Of a DNA stretch of 64,000 bases, positions 8,235-17,506 are shown in pieces. Where the stretch lies: positions 95,394 to 159,393 of the forward strand of contig CAIVQO010000098.1 of the NCBI GenBank assembly GCA_903908065.1, given 5' to 3'. How positions within the stretch are numbered: position 1 is the stretch's first letter; every line of letters starts with the position of its first letter. The notes beneath the pieces are model-generated. The model searched no databases. It saw nothing but the letters and a program-made list of their open reading frames with translations, and was not told where the DNA came from. Made by a program: the position numbers and the translations under genes. The DNA is from an uncultured beta proteobacterium (GTDB lineage Bacteria; Pseudomonadota; Gammaproteobacteria; Burkholderiales; Rhodocyclaceae).

Positions 8235-10294
8235 AGATCAAGAAGGACCTGTATTTCGGCTTCAGCCTGATGGCGGCGATCCTGCTTACCACCGCCATCT
8301 TCATGCCCTGGGGCAATCTCAGCAACGGCCACCTTGGCCTGTTGATGCTGTCGCTGGTGGTGGTGGCGATCATGCTCGGATTTCCCACCGCCTTCACGCT
8401 GATGGGCATGGGCGTGATCTTCGCCTGGTTTGCCTATCGCAGCGGCAACCCCGACATCGCCGTACGGCAGACCCTGGACCTGATGGTGCAGCGCGCCTAT
8501 GCGGTGATGAGCAACGACGTGCTGATCTCGATCCCGCTGTTCGTCTTCATGGGCTACCTGGTCGAACGCGCCAACCTGATCGCCAAACTGTTCCGCTCGC
8601 TGGAACTGGCGCTGGCCAGGGTACCCGGCTCTCTGGCGGTGGCGACCCTGGTCACCTGCGCCATCTTCGCCACCGCCACCGGCATCGTCGGCGCGGTGGT
8701 GACGCTGATGGGCCTGCTGGCCTTCCCGGCAATGCTCAAGTCCGGCTATGACGTGAAGATCTCGGCGGGCGTGATCACCGCCGGCGGCTGCCTCGGCATC
8801 CTGATCCCGCCGTCGGTGATGTTGATCGTGTATGGCGCCACCGCCGGGGTGTCGGTGGTGCAGCTCTATGCCGGCGCCTTCTTCCCCGGGATCATGCTGG
8901 CCGGCCTGTACATTGTTTATGTGATCGTGGTGGCCAAGCTCAAGCCGCACCTGGCGCCGCCGCTGTCGATGGAAGAGCGCCACATCGACCTGCCGCCGAC
9001 GACGGCAAAGATTCGCGACGCGGTGAGCCACCGCGTCATCCCGGGCTTGATCGGCGCGCTGAAGGGCTCGCGCAACCTCGGCATCGGCGGCGGCGAGATC
9101 GCCAAGCAGGGCTTTGTCGCGCTGCTGCCGGCGATCACCCTGGTGCTGTTCCTCGGCGTCATGTGGCACGTCGCGACCAAGCCCGAAGCCAAGGTGGAAA
9201 CCGCCGGCCTGGTGGAAATGGGCGGTGCTGTGGAAGAAGCCGACGCCGCCGCGGCCGAAGGGGGAGCGCAGGAACCCAAGGCCGAGGGCGTGGCGGAACC
9301 GAAGGAGGAGGCCGAGGGCGTCAAGGAGCCCCCCGAGGATCAAGCCGACGGCGTCAAGGAACCTCCGGCCGAAGGAGTCAAGGAGCCGCCGCAGGACGGT
9401 GTCAAGGAGCCGCCGGCGGAAGGCGCCAAGGAGCCTTCCGCGGCCAAGGACGCCGTCGCCGAACCCGCCAGGACCTCGGCGCCGCCGGCTGCGGTTGCCG
9501 TGCCGCCTGCGCCGGCCGCCGAAGAGCAGGAGCGCCTGCCGATTCCGACCTGGTACTGGATCCTGGCCGGCGTCAGCCTGGCTGCCGCGGTCGGCTTCTA
9601 TGCCATCTTCACCTTCGTCCGGCTCGAAGTCTTCAAGATGCTGTTGTCCTCGTTCTTCCCGCTGGCAGTCATGATCCTTGCCGTGCTGGGCAGCATCGTC
9701 TTCGGCCTGGCGACACCGACCGAAGCGGCGGCCATCGGTTCCGCCGGCGGCTTCGTGCTGGCGGCCGCCTACAAGCAGCTGAACTTCGGCGTGATCAAGG
9801 AGTCGGTGTTCCTTACCGCCAAAACCTCGGCCATGGTTTGCTGGCTGTTCGTTGGGTCCTCGATCTTCTCGGCCGCCTTCGCCCTGCTCGGCGGCCAGGA
9901 ACTGGTGGAGAAGTGGGTGCTGTCGATGAACCTGACGCCGCTGCAGTTCATGCTGCTCAGCCAGTTCATCATCTTCATCCTTGGCTGGCCGCTGGAATGG
10001 ACCGAGATCATCGTCATCTTCATGCCGATTTTCATTCCGCTGCTGGCGCACTTCCACATCGATCCGCTGTTTTTCGGCCTGCTGGTGGCGCTCAACCTGC
10101 AGACGGCCTTCCTCTCGCCACCGGTGGCGATGGCGGCCTTCTACCTCAAGGGCGTGTCGCCACCGCACGTGACGCTGAACCAGATCTTTGCCGGCATGCT
10201 GCCCTTCATGGGCATCCAGGTCGTGGCGCTGGCCTTGCTCTACATCTTCCCCGACATCGGCATGTGGCTGCCCAGGGTGCTGTATGGCAACTAA
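8231..10294 (+). CDS. dctM: TRAP transporter large permease subunit, DctM family, with low-complexity insert
   Basis: 687 residues against about 430 for most DctM proteins. The transport core is normal at both ends (LGFPTAFTLMGMG, GGCLGILIPPSVMLIVYG in the first half; FGLATPTEAAAIGSAGG, GWPLEWTEIIVIFMPIF and the NLQTAFLSPPVA segment in the second). Between them lies an extra region at about residues 230-458: two additional hydrophobic helices (about 295-311 and 437-458) flank a 120-residue Pro/Glu/Lys/Ala-rich hydrophilic stretch with repeated GVKEPP units (about 363-405). The reading frame is open throughout, so this is not a frameshift. It overlaps the next gene by 11 bases. Confidence 0.93.
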   Translation: MKIKKDLYFGFSLMAAILLTTAIFMPWGNLSNGHLGLLMLSLVVVAIMLGFPTAFTLMGMGVIFAWFAYRSGNPDIAVRQTLDLMVQRAYAVMSNDVLISIPLFVFMGYLVERANLIAKLFRSLELALARVPGSLAVATLVTCAIFATATGIVGAVVTLMGLLAFPAMLKSGYDVKISAGVITAGGCLGILIPPSVMLIVYGATAGVSVVQLYAGAFFPGIMLAGLYIVYVIVVAKLKPHLAPPLSMEERHIDLPPTTAKIRDAVSHRVIPGLIGALKGSRNLGIGGGEIAKQGFVALLPAITLVLFLGVMWHVATKPEAKVETAGLVEMGGAVEEADAAAAEGGAQEPKAEGVAEPKEEAEGVKEPPEDQADGVKEPPAEGVKEPPQDGVKEPPAEGAKEPSAAKDAVAEPARTSAPPAAVAVPPAPAAEEQERLPIPTWYWILAGVSLAAAVGFYAIFTFVRLEVFKMLLSSFFPLAVMILAVLGSIVFGLATPTEAAAIGSAGGFVLAAAYKQLNFGVIKESVFLTAKTSAMVCWLFVGSSIFSAAFALLGGQELVEKWVLSMNLTPLQFMLLSQFIIFILGWPLEWTEIIVIFMPIFIPLLAHFHIDPLFFGLLVALNLQTAFLSPPVAMAAFYLKGVSPPHVTLNQIFAGMLPFMGIQVVALALLYIFPDIGMWLPRVLYGN

Positions 10295-11264
10295 GCCGAG
10301 GATACTGGTGGCGCGGGAGGTGTTTCCCGAGGTCATCGATTACCTGCGTCCGCATTTCGAGGTCGACGACAACCAGGCCGATGTCATTCTCGGGGTCGAA
10401 GGGCTGAAGCAGCGGCTGGCCGACAAGGTTGGGGTGATGAGCGCGGTCAGCGATCCCATCAGTGCCGAGGTGATCGCTGCCGCGCCGCAGCTCAAGGCAG
10501 TTTGCAATTTCGCCGTCGGTTACAACAACATCGACCTTGCCGCCTGCACCCGCGCCGGCATCCTGGCGACCAACACGCCGGGCGTGCTCGACGAGACCAC
10601 GGCCGACCTGGCCTGGGCCCTGCTGATGGCCACGGCGCGTCACATCCAGACCTCCGAGCACTGGCTTCGCGCCGGGCACTGGAAGGGCTTCAAGATGACC
10701 GACTGGCTGGGCAGCGACGTGAATCACGCGACGCTGGGCATCCTCGGCATGGGGCGCATCGGCCAGGCCGTGGCGCGGCGTGCGCTGGGCTTCGACATGC
10801 AGGTGATCTACCACAACCGCAGCCAGTTGCCGGCCGACAAGGAAGCCGCTTGCCGCGCCACCTGGGTAGACAAGGCAACGCTGCTGCGCGAGGCCGATTT
10901 CCTGGTCCTTCTGCTGCCCTATTCGACCGAGAGCCACCACATCATCGGCGCCGCCGAACTGGCCTTGATGAAGCCGAGCGCGCACCTGATCAACGTGGCC
11001 CGCGGCGGCATCGTGGACGATGCAGCGCTGATTTCGGCGTTGCGCCAGCGCCGACTTTCGGGCGCGGCGCTCGACGTGTTCGAAGGCGAGCCCAAGTTGA
11101 ATCCCGGTTTCCTCGAACTCGACAACGTCACCCTGACGCCGCACATCGGCTCCAGTTCGCGCGCTACCCGTATGGCCATGGCCATGACGGCGGCCAATAA
11201 CCTGATCGCCGCGCTGGCGGGCCAGCGCCCGCCGAACCTGATCAATCCCGAAGCCTGGCGATGA
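10284..11264 (+). CDS. D-isomer-specific 2-hydroxyacid dehydrogenase (glyoxylate/hydroxypyruvate reductase-like)
   Basis: 326 residues; NAD(P)-dependent reduction of a 2-keto acid to the D-2-hydroxy acid. The Rossmann motif GILGMGRIGQAVA and all three catalytic residues are seen: Arg in NVARGGIVDD, Glu in DVFEGEP and His in TPHIGSSS. The ATG lies within the end of dctM and the stop overlaps the MFS gene by four bases, so expression is coupled to the transporter and the enzyme probably acts on the imported acid. Substrate preference (glyoxylate, hydroxypyruvate or a larger keto acid) cannot be read from sequence. Confidence 0.9.
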   Translation: MATKPRILVAREVFPEVIDYLRPHFEVDDNQADVILGVEGLKQRLADKVGVMSAVSDPISAEVIAAAPQLKAVCNFAVGYNNIDLAACTRAGILATNTPGVLDETTADLAWALLMATARHIQTSEHWLRAGHWKGFKMTDWLGSDVNHATLGILGMGRIGQAVARRALGFDMQVIYHNRSQLPADKEAACRATWVDKATLLREADFLVLLLPYSTESHHIIGAAELALMKPSAHLINVARGGIVDDAALISALRQRRLSGAALDVFEGEPKLNPGFLELDNVTLTPHIGSSSRATRMAMAMTAANNLIAALAGQRPPNLINPEAWR

Positions 11265-12517
11265 ATTCGGTGGTCTCGCGCCAGGGCGTGCTGCTCGGCC
11301 TCGGCGTCGCGATCGGTGCCTATCTGCTGTCTTTCTTCCACCGCGTGGCGCCGGCGGCGATCGCCGGCGACCTGCAGTCCAGCTTCGGCATCGGTGGCGC
11401 CCAACTCGGTACCCTGGCGGCGACCTATTTTTACGTCTATACGGTGATGCAGGTCCCCACCGGCGTGCTCTCCGACACCCTTGGTCCGCGCCGCATCCTG
11501 TTCTGGGGCGGGCTGGTGGCCGGCATCGGTTCCATCCTGTTTGGCGTGGCGCCCAGCTTCGAACTGGCCTTCGCCGGCCGCACCCTGGTCGGCCTCGGGG
11601 TCAGCGTAGCCTTCATCGCCATGCTCAAGCTGATCGCGCTGGGCTTCGAGGAAAGGCGCTTCGCGTCGATCACCGGCATGTGCATGCTGATCGGCAACCT
11701 CGGTTCGATCTTCGCCGGCGCACCGCTGGCCTGGGCCACCCAGGCCGCGGGCTGGCGCCCGGTGTTTGTGGTGGTGGGCATCCTCTCCCTGCTGATGGCC
11801 TTCGCCGCCCGCGCCTGGGTGCTCGACACGCCCGCGGGCAAGGTGGATAGGACGGCTTGGTTGATGGGCCTGCTGACGGTGATGAAAAACCGCGCCACCT
11901 GGCCTGGCTTCTTCGCCAATACGGGCTTGGCCGGGGCCTTCTTCGCCTTTGCCGGGTTGTGGGCCGTGCCTTATTTCATCCAGATTTACGGCATGAGCCG
12001 CACTGAGGCGTCCAGCCATGTGAGCATTTACTTCATCGGCTTTGCCATCGGCTCGATGCTGTGGGGCAACGTCTCGGACCGCGTCGGGCGGCGCAAGCCG
12101 GTGATGCTGGTCGTCTCGGGTGCCCATGCCCTGGGGTGGGGGCTGTGGCTCTCTGGCGCCGTCCAGGCCGGCTGGATGACTTACTCGCTATGCGCCGCTA
12201 TGGGCCTGGCCACGGCCGGCCTGACGCTCTCCTGGGCGGCGGCGAAGGAGGTCAATCCGCCGCTGCTCTCGGGCATGGCCACCAGCGTGGTCAATGTCGG
12301 CGTCTTCTTCGGTCCGGCGATCCTGCAGCCCGCCGTGGGGTGGCTCATGGAACGCAGCTGGGATGGTCGCGTCGAGGCCGGCGTGCGCATTTATTCGGCC
12401 GCGGACTGGCACAATGGCCTGCTGTTGATGACGGCCTCGGCAGTCGCCGGCTGGATCGCGGTGCTCTTCGTGCGCGAAACCGGCTGCCGCAACATCTACC
12501 ACGAGATGAAGACATGA
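11261..12517 (+). CDS. Major facilitator superfamily transporter
   Basis: 418 residues with about twelve hydrophobic helices. The MFS loop 2-3 motif is visible as GVLSDTLGPRRILFWGG and its second-half repeat as NVSDRVGRRKPVM. The N-terminus (YLLSFFHRVAPAAIAGDLQ) resembles the anion:cation symporter-like group of nitrate/sugar-acid carriers. It overlaps its neighbours on both sides by four bases, so it belongs to the same transcription unit as the TRAP genes; it may be a second route for a related acid or an exporter for its product. Confidence 0.88.
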   Translation: MNSVVSRQGVLLGLGVAIGAYLLSFFHRVAPAAIAGDLQSSFGIGGAQLGTLAATYFYVYTVMQVPTGVLSDTLGPRRILFWGGLVAGIGSILFGVAPSFELAFAGRTLVGLGVSVAFIAMLKLIALGFEERRFASITGMCMLIGNLGSIFAGAPLAWATQAAGWRPVFVVVGILSLLMAFAARAWVLDTPAGKVDRTAWLMGLLTVMKNRATWPGFFANTGLAGAFFAFAGLWAVPYFIQIYGMSRTEASSHVSIYFIGFAIGSMLWGNVSDRVGRRKPVMLVVSGAHALGWGLWLSGAVQAGWMTYSLCAAMGLATAGLTLSWAAAKEVNPPLLSGMATSVVNVGVFFGPAILQPAVGWLMERSWDGRVEAGVRIYSAADWHNGLLLMTASAVAGWIAVLFVRETGCRNIYHEMKT

Positions 12518-12888
12518 AAGCCATCCTGCTATATGGCCACGGCGCGCGCAATCCGGAATGGGCGCAACCTTTCCATCGCATCCGCGATGCGATCAAGGCG
12601 CGCGATCCCAAGGCGCTGGTGGAACCCGGATTCCTCGAATTGATGCGGCCCACGTTCGACGAGGGCGTGGCGTGCCTGGTGGACCAGGGTGCCACCCACA
12701 TCATGGTGGTGCCGATCTTCATGGCCGCCGGCAGCCACGTAAAGAAGGATCTGCCGCGCCTCGCCGCGGATGCCATGGATCGACACGCCGGACTGCTGAT
12801 CGAACTTGCGGCGCCGGTGGGCGAGGCCGAGTCGGTACTGGCGGCGATGGCCGACTATGCGATAGGAGCGGGCCCGCTCGCGGAATAG
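12514..12888 (+). CDS. cbiX: CbiX-type sirohydrochlorin chelatase (short form)
   Basis: 124 residues, the half-length CbiX-S form that dimerises. The two chelatase histidines are in place: YGHGARNPEW near residue 9 and FMAAGSHVKKDLP near residue 75. Such enzymes insert Co2+ or Fe2+ (or Ni2+) into sirohydrochlorin, for cobalamin or siroheme. It ends the TRAP/MFS gene string by ATGA overlap, and its last 34 bases overlap the convergent Crp-PilJ gene. The nearby nirS product needs heme d1, which is made from siroheme, so a link is possible but unproven. Confidence 0.85.
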   Translation: MKAILLYGHGARNPEWAQPFHRIRDAIKARDPKALVEPGFLELMRPTFDEGVACLVDQGATHIMVVPIFMAAGSHVKKDLPRLAADAMDRHAGLLIELAAPVGEAESVLAAMADYAIGAGPLAE

Positions 12889-14408
12889 TTGCCGGGACGC
12901 GTCATGCCGGGCAGGCCGACGCAGATCTCGATGATCGCATCCATGCGGTTAAGCAGGTCCTCGCTGATGCGGAACACCTTGCGCGCTGTCTGGGGAAAGT
13001 CGCTGGCAGAACGCAGGTTCATCGCGGAATGGAACAGCTGCCAGACATCGATCGAGGAATCCAGTCGCGATGCGAGTTCGGGAACGGCCACTGTATCTGC
13101 CTTGAGCCGTTGCAGCGTGGACAGGAATTCGTCATTGGCCTCATCGAGGCGCGACCGGCATTTGGTGACGTGGATGCCGCGCTGGCCGAACATGAAGAGA
13201 TTGGCGGCGCGCTGGGTCAGCATGCGGCCGCGTCCCGCCAGGTTCACCAGCTGGCCCTTGGTCGTGCCCTCCGTGCGAGCAAAGCCTCGCGCCAGCAGGT
13301 CGGCGACTTCGAGGACCTCCTCGGTAATGCCGAACAGTTTTTCGGCTTCGCTGGCGGAGGGCGATGCCTCGATCAGGCAGCGGTAGTCGCACCAGAGGCG
13401 CGCCAGTTCGGCGCAGGTCGCCGCATTGTCGGCGTCGGTGGCCTGGATTTCGAGCTCGCGCAGGCGGCTGTCGAAGAGATTCACCGATTGCCTGAGGATG
13501 GTGCGCGACTGTCGCGAGAGCAGGCCTTGCTCCAGCATCAGCCAGGATTTGGCCATGCGTTGTGACAAGGCGCGCTGGCGTCCGGCGCCATTGACCCATC
13601 CCGCTCGCGACCAGGACTCATTGCCGGCTTCGCTGCTTGCGCCGGGCGTGCGGTTGCAAGCGCGGCGCAGGCTGTCGCGGTCGCCGAGGGTGGGATCGCC
13701 GCGCGCCACCAGGTAGCGTTCGATTTCACTGTTGCGCAGGCGTATCTGCTTGCGGTCGACCACGATCAAGCCGGCTTCGCTCAGGTCGCGCAGGTTGCGC
13801 GACAGGGTCTCCGGCTGCATGTCGAAGCGGGAGGCCAGCAACTTCTTGCTGGTATCCAGGGTGACCGTGGTTTCGCCCTGGGCCTGGCGCAGGGGGCCGG
13901 CAAGCTCGATCAGGTAGCCGAGCAGGCGCTGGCCTGGCGACCAGGCGTTCTGCGCCACCAGGTCAGCCTCGGTCTCCAGTTGCCTGCGCGCCAGGACTTC
14001 GATCACGCGGCGCGCGATGCGGGCGTCCTGCGCCATGACCCGGAAAAGGGAATCGCGGCGGATGGCCAGCACTTCGGATGGCTTTACCGCGAATGCCGAA
14101 ACCACATAGTTGCCCGGGATGAAGAGTTCGGCCTGGCCGAAGCTGTGGCCGGGTTCCAGCAATTCGAGGATGCGCTCGTTGCCATTGCGGCAATTCAGCG
14201 AGAGCTTCACCTGCCCCCTGACCAGCACATGCAGTTGCGTCGCCGGGTCACCGGCGTGGAAGATGGCCTGACCTTTCTGGTAGATCACGTAACAGGTTCC
14301 CTGCGCCAATTCGTCAAGAGTCGATGGCGCCAGTTCGGCGAACAGGGGCAATTCACCCAGGGCGCGCCTGAGGTTGCGACCGATCTGGTTTGGATGCGGA
14401 TCTCTCAT
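12855..14408 (-). CDS. Crp/Fnr family regulator fused to a PilJ-type sensor domain
   Basis: 517 residues, more than twice the length of a normal Crp/Fnr protein. Residues about 20-135 are a cNMP-binding-like beta-roll, about 150-235 a winged helix whose recognition helix ETLSRNLRDL keeps the E-x2-S-R residues of FNR/DNR that read TTGA half-sites. The four N-terminal cysteines of FNR are absent, so it is not an Fe-S oxygen sensor. From about residue 268 there are two copies of a PilJ/NarX P-box-like motif (VNGAGRQRALSQRMAK and VNLAGRGRMLTQRAAN) in a helical region with no membrane segment. The neighbouring nirS and its TTGAC-N4-GTCAA box make control of nitrite respiration the likely role, with nitrate or nitrite as possible ligand (inference). 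Confidence 0.88.
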   Translation of the reverse strand: MRDPHPNQIGRNLRRALGELPLFAELAPSTLDELAQGTCYVIYQKGQAIFHAGDPATQLHVLVRGQVKLSLNCRNGNERILELLEPGHSFGQAELFIPGNYVVSAFAVKPSEVLAIRRDSLFRVMAQDARIARRVIEVLARRQLETEADLVAQNAWSPGQRLLGYLIELAGPLRQAQGETTVTLDTSKKLLASRFDMQPETLSRNLRDLSEAGLIVVDRKQIRLRNSEIERYLVARGDPTLGDRDSLRRACNRTPGASSEAGNESWSRAGWVNGAGRQRALSQRMAKSWLMLEQGLLSRQSRTILRQSVNLFDSRLRELEIQATDADNAATCAELARLWCDYRCLIEASPSASEAEKLFGITEEVLEVADLLARGFARTEGTTKGQLVNLAGRGRMLTQRAANLFMFGQRGIHVTKCRSRLDEANDEFLSTLQRLKADTVAVPELASRLDSSIDVWQLFHSAMNLRSASDFPQTARKVFRISEDLLNRMDAIIEICVGLPGMTRPGNYSASGPAPIA

Positions 14409-14433
14409 GGTGTCGACTGAATCATAGTTCAGG

Positions 14434-14475
14434 TTGGGGAAAGCCGGGACGGGGCGCGAGCGCCCATCCGTCCCG
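14434..14475 (-). terminator. Hairpin terminator after nirS
   Basis: On the minus strand GCCGGGACGG and CCGTCCCGGC form a ten-base stem (14466-14475 with 14441-14450) around a GC-rich loop and are followed by CTTTCCCC. It ends the nirS message before the regulator gene, whose own promoter must lie in or before the remaining bases. Confidence 0.6.
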
Positions 14476-14483
14476 GCGAAGCC

Positions 14484-16244
<1,761 letters not shown>

Positions 16245-16303
16245 TTAAACGAAATGAAAGCTTGTTCGAGGCCGCACGATGCCCCCAACAAATTCCCGAA
16301 TCG

Positions 16304-16317
16304 TTGACTCCGGTCAA
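16304..16317. promoter_or_regulatory. FNR/DNR-type binding site (TTGACTCCGGTCAA)
   Basis: A perfect inverted repeat TTGAC-N4-GTCAA, the form bound by NnrR/DNR/FNR regulators. Centred 93 bases upstream of nirS; if it acts at the class II position -41.5, the nirS start site would be near 16269. It is 106 bases from the divergent efflux gene. The Crp-PilJ protein next to nirS has the recognition-helix residues for this half-site. Confidence 0.8.
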
Positions 16318-16381
16318 TCCAGAAAAATTGAGCTGGCGCGCTCGGGGCCTCGTCTGGCAGACTTTCCTTGCCCCGAAGGAC

Positions 16382-16409
16382 TTGAATTTCTTCTATATAA
16401 GCATATACT
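16382..16409 (+). promoter_or_regulatory. Sigma-70-like promoter of the RND efflux genes
   Basis: TTGAAT (16382-16387) and TATACT (16404-16409) are separated by 16 bases. The predicted start site falls at or within one or two bases of the ATG at 16417, and no Shine-Dalgarno sequence is visible, so the message may be leaderless. The AT-rich patch stands out in this GC-rich window. Confidence 0.5.
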
Positions 16410-16416
16410 GATATAC

Positions 16417-17493
16417 ATGAACGAACCCTCTCGTCTCTCCCGCAAGGGCACTCTCCTCCTCTCCGCCCTTGCCGTTCTCGCCGGCTCAATGCCGGCGAGT
16501 TTTTCTGTTGCCGCTGCGCAAGGCGGAAGTCCCGGCATGCAAGGCACCGCCGATCAGGCTGCCAGCAGCTTCGTGGTGCAGGCCCGCGAAGTCGATCTCG
16601 CCTTCCCGGTCGAAGCCACGGTGGAAGCCGTGCGCCAGGCCACGGTCGCGGCCCAGGTGCCCGGCCGCGTGCTCGACGTGCGCGTTGACGCCGGCCAGCG
16701 CGTGAAGCAGGGCGAGCTGCTGATGCGCATCGACGCGCGCGAGGCGGCCGGCTCCGATGCGGCGGCGAAGGCTACCTTGGCCCAGGCGCGCGCGGCATAC
16801 GAGCGAACCAAAAACCTGTACGCGCAGAAGTTCGTCAGCAAAGCCGCGCTCGATCAGGCCGAGGCCGCTTACAAGGCCGCCGAAGGCGCGGCGGTCAGCA
16901 CCGGTGCCGGCGCGTCGCACGGCACCGTGACGGCACCGATCTCCGGCCTGGTGGCCCAGCGCCACACCGAAGCCGGCGAGATGGCCACGCCGGGCAAGCC
17001 GCTGGTCACGATCTACGATCCCAAGGGCCTGCGCGTGCTCGCCAGCCTGCCCCAGTACAAGCTGGCGGAGCTGAAGAAATCGGCGCGCGCACGCATCGAA
17101 CTGCCCGAATCCGGGCGCTGGATCGACGTCGCGAAGATCGAGATCCTGCCCACCGTCGATCCGCGCAGCCATACCGCCACGGCGCGCCTCTACCTGCCCG
17201 ACAACACCGAGGGCGTGGTGCCGGGCGCCTATGCCCGTGCCCATTTCACCCTCGGCCAGGCGAAGAAGATGACCGTGCCGCCGGCCGCGATCCTGCGCCG
17301 GGGCGAGATCACCGCCGTGTATGTGCTCGATGACAAGGGCGTCGCCCGCCTGCGCCAGGTGCGCCTCGGCGAAGCGGTAGCCGGCGGCGAACTCGAAGTG
17401 CTGGCCGGTCTCAACGCGGGCGAGCGGGTGAGCCTGACGCCGCAGAAGACCGGCATCGAAGCCAAGGCTGCGGCGTCCGCCGCAGCACGCTGA
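16417..17493 (+). CDS. RND efflux periplasmic adaptor (membrane fusion protein)
   Basis: 358 residues. A signal peptide without a lipobox cysteine is followed by a barrel-sandwich (lipoyl-like) domain split by a short coiled-coil: QVPGRVLDVRVDAGQRVKQGELLMRID in the first half and GTVTAPISGLVAQRHTEAGEMATPG in the second. A beta-barrel and membrane-proximal domain complete the HlyD/AcrA architecture. It bridges the inner-membrane pump encoded 13 bases downstream to an outer-membrane channel, which is not encoded in this window. Substrate unknown. Confidence 0.92.
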   Translation: MNEPSRLSRKGTLLLSALAVLAGSMPASFSVAAAQGGSPGMQGTADQAASSFVVQAREVDLAFPVEATVEAVRQATVAAQVPGRVLDVRVDAGQRVKQGELLMRIDAREAAGSDAAAKATLAQARAAYERTKNLYAQKFVSKAALDQAEAAYKAAEGAAVSTGAGASHGTVTAPISGLVAQRHTEAGEMATPGKPLVTIYDPKGLRVLASLPQYKLAELKKSARARIELPESGRWIDVAKIEILPTVDPRSHTATARLYLPDNTEGVVPGAYARAHFTLGQAKKMTVPPAAILRRGEITAVYVLDDKGVARLRQVRLGEAVAGGELEVLAGLNAGERVSLTPQKTGIEAKAAASAAAR

Positions 17494-17506
17494 GCCGGGG
17501 CCGTCC

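Noticed and set aside
9240..9480. Frameshift or assembly error in dctM
   Set aside because: The frame stays open across the insert and both flanks keep the DctM register, so an authentic insertion is more likely.
7985..10336. Open frame of 783 codons opposite dctM
   Set aside because: Extreme His/Gln/Asp/Arg content and no recognisable fold; a mirror of the repeat-rich dctM insert.
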